A stretch of 6,717 nt of DNA from Pseudomonadota bacterium. Its GTDB lineage: Bacteria; Pseudomonadota; Alphaproteobacteria; Acetobacterales; Acetobacteraceae. Where the stretch lies: positions 1 through 6,717 of the forward strand of contig JAKBCB010000208.1 of the NCBI GenBank assembly GCA_021808185.1. The letters are read 5' to 3'. The first letter of the stretch is position 1; every line of letters begins with the position of its first letter. Positions 1 through 6,528 of the stretch are shown here, one piece after another. Both the position numbers and the translations under genes were made by a program. The notes under the pieces were generated by a model, which had not been told where the DNA came from, ran no database searches, and saw only the letters and a program-made list of their open reading frames with translations.

Positions 1-1287
1 CCGGCCGCCATCAGTGACGCCATGCTCGAGACCTACCGCGTCGAATTGCACACCCGCAGCCTGGTGTCCGAACCCGACCGGGCCGTGCGCGAGGTGGCGC
101 GATTCTGGAACGAGGCCGCCACGACATACCCCACCTGGCCGCAGCAGCGCCTGACGGTCCCCAACAACCGGCGGAATTACGCGCCGGACTGGAGCATCTA
201 TCCAGCCAGCCTGCGTGCGGATGCCGATGCCTGGTGCGCCGGCCTGGGCGACAATGATCCGTTCGCCGACCGGGCGTTCATCCCGCTGAAGCCGGCTTCC
301 GTCGAAAGCCGCCGCAAGCATCTGCGCGTCTACCTCGCCACCCTCCTGCAGCGGGGCATCGACCCGGCCGAGTTGACCGATCTCGCCGCCGCCGTCCAAC
401 CCGACCGGGCCGCCCGCGCATTGCGGGTGTTCTGGGATCGCGCCGGCAAGAAGGCCACCACCTACACCTACCAAATCGCCGCCCTGGTGCTGATGATCGC
501 GCGCCACTGGGCGAACCTGCCCCCCGACGCCATCGACAAGCTGGCCGCGATGGCGCGCCAGCTCCGCCCGGAGCCGGCCGGGCTCGCCGGCCGCAACCTC
601 TCCCGCCTGTTGCAATTCAGCGATCCGAAGAAGCTCGAGGCGATGCTGCTGCTGCCGCAGAAGCTGGCCAGGCAGGCCATGGCGCTCGGCGCGCCCAGCC
701 CGCACAGCGCGCTGGTGATGCAGACGGCGGTCGCGATCGAGATCCTGCTGAACGTACCGCTGCGCTTCGGCAACCTGCGCAGCCTGAGGATCGGAGTGCA
801 TCTGGTCCGCCGCCCAGGCGGCACGATGACCTGCACCATCGAGCCAGACGAGGTCAAGAACGGCTCGGCGCTGAACGCCACCCTGTCCGGGCCGGTGGTA
901 GACCTGATCGCCCGCTACATCGACATCTACCGGCCGCTGCTCGTGACCGTACAATCCGACTTCCTGTTCCCCGGTCAGACCGCGGGGCGCCCGAAATCCG
1001 ACCCCGGGATGCGGGTGCAGCTGCAGCACGCGATCGCCGATCACATCGGCATCGAGTTTAACCCGCACGGGTTCCGCCACCTCGCCGCCTACATGATCCT
1101 GCGAGAGAACCCCGGCGCCCACGGCCAGGTGCAACGCGTGCTCGGCCATAAGTCGCTCGCCTCGACGATGTCGTACTACTGCGGGCTGGAGGCGGCCGGC
1201 GCCATTGCGGCCTATGACGCCCTGCTCGCGCGCCAACGCGAGGAACTGTCGCCAAAGCAACCCGTGCGCGCCGGAGCGCGCCAATGA
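1..1287 (+). CDS. Tyrosine recombinase (phage-integrase family), 5'-partial
   Basis: Site-specific DNA recombinase that would cut and rejoin DNA through a 3'-phosphotyrosine intermediate. The frame is open to the left edge of the window. The first ATG is at 22, but seven in-frame codons precede it, and relatives I remember of this GC-rich family have a long extra N-terminal region, so the true start probably lies upstream. Counting from the ATG at 22 (421 residues), the catalytic set is complete: R248 in PLRFGNLRSL, K279 on the beta-hairpin (DEVKNG), H349-G-F-R352, H376 in LGHKSL, and nucleophile Y385 or Y386 in SYYCGL. The middle (about 40-200) is the helical DNA-binding part, including WPQQRLTVP and RLLQFSDP, which I recognise from this family. 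Its stop overlaps the next gene's start by 4 bp (ATGA), so the two are probably co-translated. The family call is firm; target site and partner are unknown. Confidence 0.88.
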   Translation, partial: PAAISDAMLETYRVELHTRSLVSEPDRAVREVARFWNEAATTYPTWPQQRLTVPNNRRNYAPDWSIYPASLRADADAWCAGLGDNDPFADRAFIPLKPASVESRRKHLRVYLATLLQRGIDPAELTDLAAAVQPDRAARALRVFWDRAGKKATTYTYQIAALVLMIARHWANLPPDAIDKLAAMARQLRPEPAGLAGRNLSRLLQFSDPKKLEAMLLLPQKLARQAMALGAPSPHSALVMQTAVAIEILLNVPLRFGNLRSLRIGVHLVRRPGGTMTCTIEPDEVKNGSALNATLSGPVVDLIARYIDIYRPLLVTVQSDFLFPGQTAGRPKSDPGMRVQLQHAIADHIGIEFNPHGFRHLAAYMILRENPGAHGQVQRVLGHKSLASTMSYYCGLEAAGAIAAYDALLARQREELSPKQPVRAGARQ

Positions 1288-2432
1288 GCGCCGCCACCGG
1301 GCGTGCCTCACACCCGGCGCTTCCCCAGGCCGCTTGGCCCGACGCGGACCGGGCGGCCTGGGCGGCGGGGTGCCGCCAGGGCGATTTCCTGGAGCCGGGC
1401 GGCCGCGGCGCCGCCTGGCGCCCGGCCAGCCGGCGCAGCGCCGAACGCGCCTACGGCCGCTGGCTGGCATGGCTGATCGATCGACAGGTCGATCTTGCCG
1501 CCGAGGCTCCGGCCGAACGCTTCACGGATGCGCGGGTGCGCAGCTACTTGGCATTCGTGGCCAAGGGGCGCTCGCCGGTGACGGTGGTCTCCTACCTCGG
1601 CTGCCTCATCATGGTGGTGACGGCGCTGTTCCCGGAGCGCGACTGGCGTCGGCTGCGCGCCACGCACGGGCGGCTCAATCGGCAGGCCAAGCCGATCCAC
1701 CGCAAGCAAGGGCAACTGGTCTCGGCCGGCGACCTGTTGCAGCTCGGCCTCGACCTGATGGCCCATGCGACGGAAGTGCTGGACGACAGCTCCGGCAAGA
1801 TCGCCGCCACCGGCATGCGCAAGGCGGCGCGCGACTTCCGCGACGGACTCCTGATCGCGCTGCTGGCGTCACGACCGCTGCGGGTCAAGAACCTGCTCGG
1901 AATCGAGATCGGCACCCAGCTGCGCCGCGGGGCCGGCCAGAGCACGCTGCGCTTCACCGAGGACGAGACCAAGCAGGTTGACGTGTTCGCCGTCCCCTGG
2001 CCTTCCGACCTGGAGGCGCCGCTCACGCGCTATATCGACGATATCCGCCCGCGCCTCATCGCCGCCGATCCGCCGGGCGGGCTCACCAAGCTGAACCATG
2101 CGCCGCGCCCCGTCGGAGCCAGTCTCTGGGTTGCACAAGGCGGCACGCCGCTCACCCCGTGCGGGCTGCGCAAGGCGATCCGACGCCACACGCGGCGCCG
2201 GTTCGGTCACGCCCTCGCGGCGCATTGGTTCCGCGACTGCATGGCAACCACCGTGGCGGAGAAGGCGCCCGACCAGATGCCCGTCGCCGCCCGCATCCTT
2301 GGCCACGGCGCGCTGAACACCACGGAGCGCCACTACGTCGCCGCCACCAGCGAATCGGCGCTCAGCCGCTATCACGACCTGATCGTGTCAATCCGCCAGC
2401 AGATCGCCAGCGACCCGGAACGTCGCGAGTGA
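1284..2432 (+). CDS. Second tandem tyrosine recombinase
   Basis: A 382-residue site-specific recombinase translated directly after the first. The start ATG overlaps the upstream TGA, and a GGAG at 1273-1276 gives a well-placed ribosome binding site inside the upstream gene. Residues about 45-135 form the SAM-like core-binding domain (RSAERAYGRWLAWL...SYLGCLIMVV). The catalytic domain has R200 (SRPLRVKNLLGI), K230 (EDETKQ), H314-W-F-R317, H341 (ILGHGAL) and Y351 (TTERHYVAA), so all catalytic residues are present. The tyrosine sits ten residues after the LGH histidine rather than nine as in XerC/D. The upstream protein has tyrosines at both positions. Such paired recombinases are usually found on islands, where they may act as a hetero-complex; that is inference. 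Could be part of a longer recombinase array beginning outside the window. Confidence 0.87.
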   Translation: MSAATGRASHPALPQAAWPDADRAAWAAGCRQGDFLEPGGRGAAWRPASRRSAERAYGRWLAWLIDRQVDLAAEAPAERFTDARVRSYLAFVAKGRSPVTVVSYLGCLIMVVTALFPERDWRRLRATHGRLNRQAKPIHRKQGQLVSAGDLLQLGLDLMAHATEVLDDSSGKIAATGMRKAARDFRDGLLIALLASRPLRVKNLLGIEIGTQLRRGAGQSTLRFTEDETKQVDVFAVPWPSDLEAPLTRYIDDIRPRLIAADPPGGLTKLNHAPRPVGASLWVAQGGTPLTPCGLRKAIRRHTRRRFGHALAAHWFRDCMATTVAEKAPDQMPVAARILGHGALNTTERHYVAATSESALSRYHDLIVSIRQQIASDPERRE

Positions 2433-2610
2433 GGGCCTCGCAGCATCGCAGACCGGCTGCTCCCCGTCGCCGCCGGCCATGGAGCGCCCGTGCTCATCCA
2501 CGCGCGTGGCGGCGGTGACGGCCGGCGAGTGCATACTGCTTCAGCCATGCCACCGGGGTCGCGGGCCGTGGCTTGGTCCGACACGCGGTTCGGCGCCGAT
2601 CGGCCAGGGG

Positions 2611-2633
2611 GGGGCCGACGGCCTTCCGGCCCC
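2611..2633. repeat. GC-rich hairpin next to a G8 run
   Basis: GGGGCCG (2611-2617) pairs perfectly with CGGCCCC (2627-2633) around a 9-nt loop. The left arm is the end of an uninterrupted run of eight G's (2607-2614). There is no T-tract on either side, so it is a poor intrinsic terminator. Its role is unknown. Confidence 0.4.
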
Positions 2634-2641
2634 ATGGGAAA

Positions 2642-2668
2642 GGATCGGGAAAACGGGGCCCCCGATCC
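2642..2668. terminator. Hairpin, possible terminator after the tyrosine recombinase pair
   Basis: GGATCGGG (2642-2649) and CCCGATCC (2661-2668) form a perfect 8-bp stem with an 11-nt loop, about 210 bp past the stop of the second tyrosine recombinase. On the plus strand no T-run follows. On the minus strand the stem is followed only by TTTCCC. It sits close to the hairpin at 2611-2633. It could slow or end transcription from the recombinase pair, but the lack of a U-tract keeps the call tentative. Confidence 0.25.
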
Positions 2669-3073
2669 GCCCCCGCAAGACCGAAGATGCTCAGCCGCCG
2701 CGTGCCTCTGTGACTAATTCCCCATCGATGCCGCAGTCGATAAATTTGCACTCGCAGCCGCGTGGAACACAGTCGTCGGAATAGTCCTTGACGGAATCGG
2801 CTGGCATGTAACGCCGACTCGCCGCACCTGATCCAACGGACCGGCGCGCCCGGCCGCAGCGTCCACCGCAGCATGTCGCCAACCCGGTAGACGCTCCACC
2901 GTGCCTAACAATGCGTGGCGCAGGCCGCCCCGATCACGATGGACATCCCCGCCTCGTAGGTGTGGTTCAGAACCAAGATCGCCCTGACGCCCGGCGGGGA
3001 CGCGCCGTGCCCGCCATTGCAAGCTACGCGCCGGCGGCCTTCATCAGCCGACGCCGGAGGGAGCAAGGAACAC

Positions 3074-3099
3074 CGACGTGTCTCAGGTCAGAGACGTCG
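3074..3099. repeat. Bulged inverted repeat upstream of the serine recombinase unit
   Basis: CGACG-TG-TCTC (3074-3084) pairs with GAGACGTCG (3091-3099): nine base pairs with a two-nucleotide bulge and a 6-nt loop. It lies about 165 bp before the small ORF that precedes the serine recombinase, so it could be an operator or an RNA hairpin. No repressor gene is visible nearby to support either idea. Confidence 0.25.
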
Positions 3100-3264
3100 C
3101 GGAGCCTTCCCTCGCGCAGCCTGGCGCCTCCTCGTTCAAGAAATCAGGCTCCCCGAGCAATTGTTCGGTCGTGACGGTCTGCTCGGCACATGCCTGGCGC
3201 CGATTCCGACGACCTGTCCAGATCATACCTGCCGCCGGCCGATAGGTCGACGGGCACCGGCGCC

Positions 3265-3459
3265 ATGCCGCGTCAGCGGCGTGCACGAGCGGGCGGCGGT
3301 GCCGATCAGCTTGTCGTCGTCTCCGATCTCACCACCCTCGAGCCCGCCACCGAGGCCGAATTGCGGCTGATCTTCGCCGTGCTTGGCGATAGCATCGCCG
3401 CCATCCTCGATCCCGCAGAGGCAACATGTCCCACCTCGACCAAGTTCACCGCCGGGTAG
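3265..3459 (+). CDS. Small unknown protein overlapping the serine recombinase start
   Basis: A 64-residue ORF from the ATG at 3265. The frame extends up to an ATG at 3190, but the part before 3265 looks non-coding. I do not recognise the family. A basic start (MPRQRRARAGGG) leads into a compact, protein-like stretch, QLVVVSDLTTLEPATEAE followed by LRLIFAVLGDSIAAILDP, which suggests a beta strand followed by an amphipathic helix. No cysteines form a metal site and there is no membrane segment. Its last 34 bp overlap the first codons of the serine recombinase in another frame, so the two are likely transcribed and perhaps translated together. A small protein in this position could be a regulator or recombination directionality factor, but that is context-based inference. 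It could also be a fortuitous frame. Confidence 0.5.
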   Translation: MPRQRRARAGGGADQLVVVSDLTTLEPATEAELRLIFAVLGDSIAAILDPAEATCPTSTKFTAG

Positions 3460-5123
3460 CTATCTACGCCCGCGTCTCCACGGCACGGCAGGCCGAGGGC
3501 GAACTCTCCATCCCCGATCAGATCAAACAGGGCGAAGACTATTGCGCCGCCCGCGGGCTCCGGCTGGTCGAGACCTACGTCGAGCCCGGCGCCTCGGCCA
3601 CCGACGATCGCCGCCCCGAGTTCCAGCGCATGATCGACGCCGCCACCTCGCCGGCGCAGCCGTTCGACATCGTGCTCGTGCACTCGATGTCGCGCTTCTT
3701 CCGCGAGCAGTTCCTCAGCGAAATGTATCTGCGCAAGCTGCGAAAGGCCGGCGTCGAACTGATTTCCATGACGCAGGAGTTCCGCGATGACACCACCGGC
3801 AACCTGATCCGCCAAATCGTGGGCAGCTTCGACGAGTATCAGAGCCGGGAGAACGCCAAGCACACCCTGCGCGCCATGCGGGAGAATGCCCGCCAGGGTT
3901 TCTGGAACGGATCCTGCGCGCCTTTCGGCTACCGGGCCGTCGCCGCCGAGAAGCGCGGACAGAAGGTGAAGAAAGTGCTGGCCATCGATGAGGCGGAGTC
4001 CGCCGTGGTATGCCGCATCTACGACTTGGCCCTTGGCATGACCGGCCTGCCGCTCGGCGTGAAGGCAATCGTCAACCGGCTCAACCAGGAGGGCGTCACC
4101 CATCGTGGCAAGCCGTTCCATATTTCTAATGTCCACCGCATCCTGACCTCACCCACCTATGCCGGCGTGCATCACTTCGACCGCCGCGAGGCCCGCACCG
4201 GGAAAGCGAAAGCCCCGGAGCAGTGGATCGCGACGGCCGTGCCCGCGCTGATCTCCGTCGAGGCGTTCGAGCAGGTGCAGGCCAGCCTGCGCGCGCGCAG
4301 CCCGAAGCGCACACCGCCCCGGGTGGTTGGCAGCCCGACGCTCCTCACCGGCATTGCGGTCTGCGGCACATGCGGCTCCGGCATGACCCTGCGTACCGGC
4401 AAGAGCGGCCGTTATCGCTACTATGCCTGCGCCGGCGCCGCGCAGAAGGGCAAGACGTGCTGCCCCGGCCGAAGCGTCTCTATGCCGGCGCTGGATGCTG
4501 CCGTGCTCGAGCACCTGGCCGAGCGCCTGTTCACCCCCGACCGCTTGCAGATCGTGCTGGACGCCTATCTCGCCCGCTCGGCGGAGGCCGACGTGAGCCG
4601 GCGCGAGCAGTTGGCACAGGCACGCCGGGCGCTGACCGAGGCGCAAGGCCGGCTCAGCCGTTTGCTGGAATTGGTCGAGCAGGGCCTGATCGACGTCAAC
4701 GACCCCGCGCTGAAGGAGCGCATGGACGTCGGCAAACTGGCCCGGCAGGCAGCGGCGGACCGCGCCGCCCTGCTGGAAGCCGCCGGCGCGACAGGCTCCC
4801 CCACCATCACTCCGGCCGCCATCGATCACATGGCGACGATGCTCCGGCAGGTACTGCGCAGCGATGACCCAGGCTTCCGCAAGGCATATCTGCGGCTGTT
4901 CGTCGATCAAGTGGTGGTCGGCGACCGCGAAATACGCCTGCGCGGCCCCAAGGCTGCTCTTGCCAACGCCGCGACACACAGCACCCTCCCGCCAACGGCT
5001 GGAGCGGTGCCCAGTTTTGTTCGGAATTGGTATCCCGTACGAGATTCGAACTCGTGTTACCGCCGTGAGAGGGCGGTGTCCTGGGCCTCTAGACGAACGG
5101 GACCGAAGGCCCGCGCGTTCTAG
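3426..5123 (+). CDS. Large serine recombinase (integrase), C-terminus read through tRNA-Glu antisense
   Basis: A 565-residue recombinase, the probable integrase of the element. The resolvase-type catalytic domain (about 10-150) opens with RVAIYARVSTARQ, with nucleophile S18 and partner R16, and continues with DIVLVHSMSRFFR (R90, R93 in the active-site region). The recombinase domain spans about 160-300 (FWNGSCAPFGYR...ILTSPTYAGVHHF). A zinc ribbon follows at 310-350 with C313-x2-C316, C335 and C345/C346. A coiled-coil-like helix spans about 392-453 (RREQLAQARRALTEAQGRL), as expected of large serine integrases. The start ATG has AGAGG at 3417-3421, four bases upstream, and overlaps the small ORF ahead. 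Oddly, residues about 535-560 (WYPVRDSNSCYRR...) are the antisense of a complete tRNA gene, and the stop falls in the tRNA promoter. The domains appear intact and the enzyme is probably functional. Confidence 0.93.
   Translation: MSHLDQVHRRVAIYARVSTARQAEGELSIPDQIKQGEDYCAARGLRLVETYVEPGASATDDRRPEFQRMIDAATSPAQPFDIVLVHSMSRFFREQFLSEMYLRKLRKAGVELISMTQEFRDDTTGNLIRQIVGSFDEYQSRENAKHTLRAMRENARQGFWNGSCAPFGYRAVAAEKRGQKVKKVLAIDEAESAVVCRIYDLALGMTGLPLGVKAIVNRLNQEGVTHRGKPFHISNVHRILTSPTYAGVHHFDRREARTGKAKAPEQWIATAVPALISVEAFEQVQASLRARSPKRTPPRVVGSPTLLTGIAVCGTCGSGMTLRTGKSGRYRYYACAGAAQKGKTCCPGRSVSMPALDAAVLEHLAERLFTPDRLQIVLDAYLARSAEADVSRREQLAQARRALTEAQGRLSRLLELVEQGLIDVNDPALKERMDVGKLARQAAADRAALLEAAGATGSPTITPAAIDHMATMLRQVLRSDDPGFRKAYLRLFVDQVVVGDREIRLRGPKAALANAATHSTLPPTAGAVPSFVRNWYPVRDSNSCYRRERAVSWASRRTGPKARAF
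5028..5060. other. Putative attachment-site junction (tRNA 3' end)
   Basis: The T-arm and 3' acceptor part of tRNA-Glu, next to the serine recombinase. Elements that enter at tRNA 3' ends usually carry a copy of this segment so that the tRNA stays whole, as it is here. The crossover limits are guessed from that general pattern. No matching repeat was seen elsewhere in the window, so the partner site should lie to the left of position 1 if the interpretation is right. Confidence 0.4.
5028..5103 (-). tRNA. tRNA-Glu (anticodon CUC)
   Basis: The reverse complement folds as a 76-nt cloverleaf with an encoded CCA (5028-5030). The acceptor GTCCCGT pairs with ACGGGAT, giving a G1-U72 wobble and A73. 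The D-arm is GTCT...GGAC. The anticodon stem CCGCC/GGCGG encloses loop CTCTCAC, giving anticodon CUC (plus-strand GAG at 5067-5069). The T-stem ACGAG/CTCGT encloses TTCGAAT. Tertiary features typical of bacterial tRNA-Glu are present: a short variable loop without base 47 and U13-G22. It reads glutamate GAG codons in translation. The gene lies entirely inside the serine recombinase frame on the opposite strand and is the likely insertion target of the element. Confidence 0.95.
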
Positions 5124-5145
5124 GCCAGAGCCGATCCGACATCAA
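5117..5145 (-). promoter_or_regulatory. Promoter of tRNA-Glu
   Basis: On the minus strand, TTGATG (5145-5140) and TAGAAC (5122-5117) are separated by exactly 17 bp, and the tRNA starts 13 bp past the -10 box, a good sigma-70-type layout. The stretch between the -10 box and the tRNA is GC-rich, as in stringently controlled stable-RNA promoters. The -10 box overlaps the stop codon of the opposing serine recombinase. Confidence 0.6.
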
Positions 5146-5153
5146 GCCGTCAT

Positions 5154-5185
5154 CCGGCGCGAGATGCGCGTCTCGCTCATGCCGG
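5154..5185 (-). terminator. Stem-loop just after the DUF6476-like gene
   Basis: GCGAGA (5159-5164) pairs with TCTCGC (5171-5176) around a 6-nt loop. The stem extends through CCGGC (5154-5158) with GCCGG (5181-5185) past a 4-nt bulge, for 11 pairs in total. It begins three bases after the minus-strand stop at 5189 and lies between that gene and the tRNA promoter, the expected place for a terminator. It lacks a following T-run, so termination efficiency is uncertain. Confidence 0.4.
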
Positions 5186-5188
5186 GGG

Positions 5189-5470
5189 CTACCGCGCGAG
5201 GCCGATCCTGGCGGTCACCCGGCCGGCGCGGGTGTCCACCACCACCACGCGGTCCGGGCCGCCGCCTTGGAGTTGCACCGCCACCCGGTCCGGCGCCACC
5301 GAGATGCCGGCGATGTGGCTGCCCGCCGGTTCGTCCAGCAGGGCCTGCGTCGCCGCGCTGCCCGAGGCAGCGGGGCCGGCCATGCGCGAGACGATGGTGA
5401 CCACGATCGTGGCCACGCCGCCCACGATCAATACTCCCATCACGATCACCGCCACCATCAACGCCCGCAT
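5189..5470 (-). CDS. Small single-pass membrane protein, DUF6476-like
   Basis: A 93-residue protein with one N-terminal membrane segment (about 5-28, MVAVIVMGVLIVGGVATIVV). After a short linker comes a small, mostly beta-like domain (about 46-92) with DEPAGSHIAGISVAPDR, AVQLQGGGPDRVVVVD and GRVTARIGLAR. This pattern matches what I remember of the alphaproteobacterial DUF6476 family, whose function is unknown. The soluble part probably faces the periplasm. The ATG is preceded on its strand by a strong GGGAGGGG ribosome binding site. It is divergent from rluD, with only about 41 bp between the two starts, so their promoters probably overlap each other's 5' coding sequence. Length fits the family. 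The membrane-protein call is solid; the family name is from memory. Confidence 0.8.
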   Translation of the reverse strand: MRALMVAVIVMGVLIVGGVATIVVTIVSRMAGPAASGSAATQALLDEPAGSHIAGISVAPDRVAVQLQGGGPDRVVVVDTRAGRVTARIGLAR

Positions 5471-5511
5471 CGCCCCTCCCCGTGCGCGGCAATTCCGCGC
5501 TACCCAGGGTC

Positions 5512-6504
5512 ATGTCCAACGAAACCTCCCACGGCGCAACCGTGCATCGCATCGTCGCCCCGCCCGAGTCGGCCGGGGAGCGCACGGATCGCTTCCTTGC
5601 GACAAGCCTTCCGGATTTCTCGCGTTCGCGGCTGAAAAGCCTGATCGAGGAGGGCCGGGTCAGCCGCGACGACCGCCCCCTGCGCGAACCGGCCGAGCCG
5701 GTGCGCGCCGGCGCCACCTATGTCGTCACCCTGCCCGCCCCGGTCGCCGCCGTGCCGGTGGCGCAGGACATCCCGTTTCCCATTTTGTACGAGGACCGCG
5801 ACCTGCTGGTGCTGGACAAGCCGGCGGGGCTTGTCGTCCACCCGGCGCCGGGCAACGAGGATGGCACGCTGGTCAACGCCCTGATCGCGCATTGCGGCGC
5901 GGACCTGCCCGGCATCGGCGGCGAGCGGCGCCCGGGCATCGTGCACCGGCTGGACAAGGACACCTCCGGCGTGATGGTGGTCGCCAAGACCGAGCAGGCG
6001 CTGGCCACGCTCTCGGCCGCCTTCGCCGCGCGCGATCTGGACCGGGCCTATCTGGCGCTGGTCTGGGGGGTGCCGGCCCCGGCCGTGGGCGAGATCGAGG
6101 GGGCGATCGGCCGCGACCCGCGCGAGCGCAAGCGCATGGCCATCGTCGCACGCGGCGGCAAGCCGGCACTGACGCGCTACCGCACCCTCGCCCAGCGCGA
6201 CATGGCGGTGGCGCTGCTGGAATGCCGGCTGGCGACGGGGCGGACGCATCAAATCCGTGTGCATCTGGCCAGCCGGGGCCACCCGATCGTCGGCGACCCC
6301 CTATATCTCCGTCGCGTGCCCGCCGCCGCGCGCGGGCTGGCGGAGGATGTGCGCCGGTTGCTGCTGGATTTCCCGCGCCAGGCGCTGCACGCCGCGCGAC
6401 TTGGCTTTTCGCACCCCCGCACGGGAGAGGCCCTGTCCTTCACCACGCCGCCGCCGCCGGACATGCGCGCGCTCCTGGAACGGCTCGGCATGGCGGAAGT
6501 TTAA
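5512..6504 (+). CDS. rluD: Ribosomal large subunit pseudouridine synthase RluD
   Basis: Converts specific uridines of 23S rRNA to pseudouridine (in E. coli RluD, positions 1911, 1915 and 1917 of helix 69), in the cytoplasm during 50S assembly. With the ATG at 5512 it has 330 residues, normal for RluC/RluD. An S4 RNA-binding domain lies at about 22-80 (ERTDRFLATSLPDFSRSRLK). The RluA-type catalytic domain follows with LLVLDKPAGLVVHPAPGN and the catalytic motif HRLDKDTSG, whose aspartate is D148. GRTHQIRVHLASRGHPIVGD, residues 243-262, completes the active-site region. The frame reaches back to a GTG at 5482, but that start has no Shine-Dalgarno and would add ten residues that look non-family. 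AGGGT at 5506-5510 is close to the chosen ATG, so the ribosome binding site is weak. RluD versus RluC/RluA specificity is inferred from overall similarity and from the S4 domain. Confidence 0.92.
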   Translation: MSNETSHGATVHRIVAPPESAGERTDRFLATSLPDFSRSRLKSLIEEGRVSRDDRPLREPAEPVRAGATYVVTLPAPVAAVPVAQDIPFPILYEDRDLLVLDKPAGLVVHPAPGNEDGTLVNALIAHCGADLPGIGGERRPGIVHRLDKDTSGVMVVAKTEQALATLSAAFAARDLDRAYLALVWGVPAPAVGEIEGAIGRDPRERKRMAIVARGGKPALTRYRTLAQRDMAVALLECRLATGRTHQIRVHLASRGHPIVGDPLYLRRVPAAARGLAEDVRRLLLDFPRQALHAARLGFSHPRTGEALSFTTPPPPDMRALLERLGMAEV

Positions 6505-6528
6505 TCCCGACTTAATCAGTCCGGATTA

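Larger units (their letters stand above)
2433..3264. other. Long stretch without a convincing gene
   Basis: About 830 bp between the tyrosine recombinase pair and the small ORF before the serine recombinase. Every frame here is broken or has the arginine/proline-rich composition of out-of-frame GC-rich DNA, and I recognise no domain. It does contain inverted repeats (2498-2509, 2611-2633, 2642-2668, 2963-2973, 3074-3099), an eight-G run (2607-2614) and a comparatively AT-richer patch near 2710-2790. The minus strand at about 2690-2960 has protein-like segments in different frames, consistent with a decayed gene. This could be a recombination scar, a regulatory region or remnant cargo. Confidence 0.5.
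1..5103. mobile_element. Right end of an integrated element/island abutting tRNA-Glu
   Basis: Three site-specific recombinase genes lie immediately to the left of a tRNA gene, while everything to the right (DUF6476-like gene, rluD) is core chromosome. The serine recombinase lies next to the tRNA 3' end and reads into it, the usual geometry for an element integrated at a tRNA 3' end. The left boundary is not in the window, and I found no second copy of the tRNA 3' segment in the sequence given. The tyrosine recombinase pair could belong to the same element or to an older one nested beside it. The exact right boundary within the tRNA cannot be fixed from one junction. Confidence 0.55.

Noticed and set aside
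2498..2509. Perfect 12-bp palindrome CCACGCGCGTGG
   Set aside because: It is a single copy in GC-rich DNA where such palindromes arise by chance, and it has no spaced partner or neighbouring regulator.
3078..3245. Possible GTG-start small ORF containing SFKKSGSPSNCSVV, loosely like a DUF397 protein
   Set aside because: The resemblance is limited to a few residues, the rest of the frame does not match that family, and the start has only a weakly placed ribosome binding site.
3306..4136. Long open frame on the minus strand across the serine recombinase start (276 codons)
   Set aside because: It is the antisense of the small ORF and the recombinase catalytic domain, has no recognisable motif, and is a typical GC-rich shadow frame. 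The same holds for the minus-strand frames at 4149-4979 and 5500-6282.
5401..5412. Perfect 12-bp palindrome CCACGATCGTGG
   Set aside because: It lies within the membrane-segment codons of the DUF6476-like gene, where GC-rich codon choice explains it. No second copy or regulator suggests an operator.
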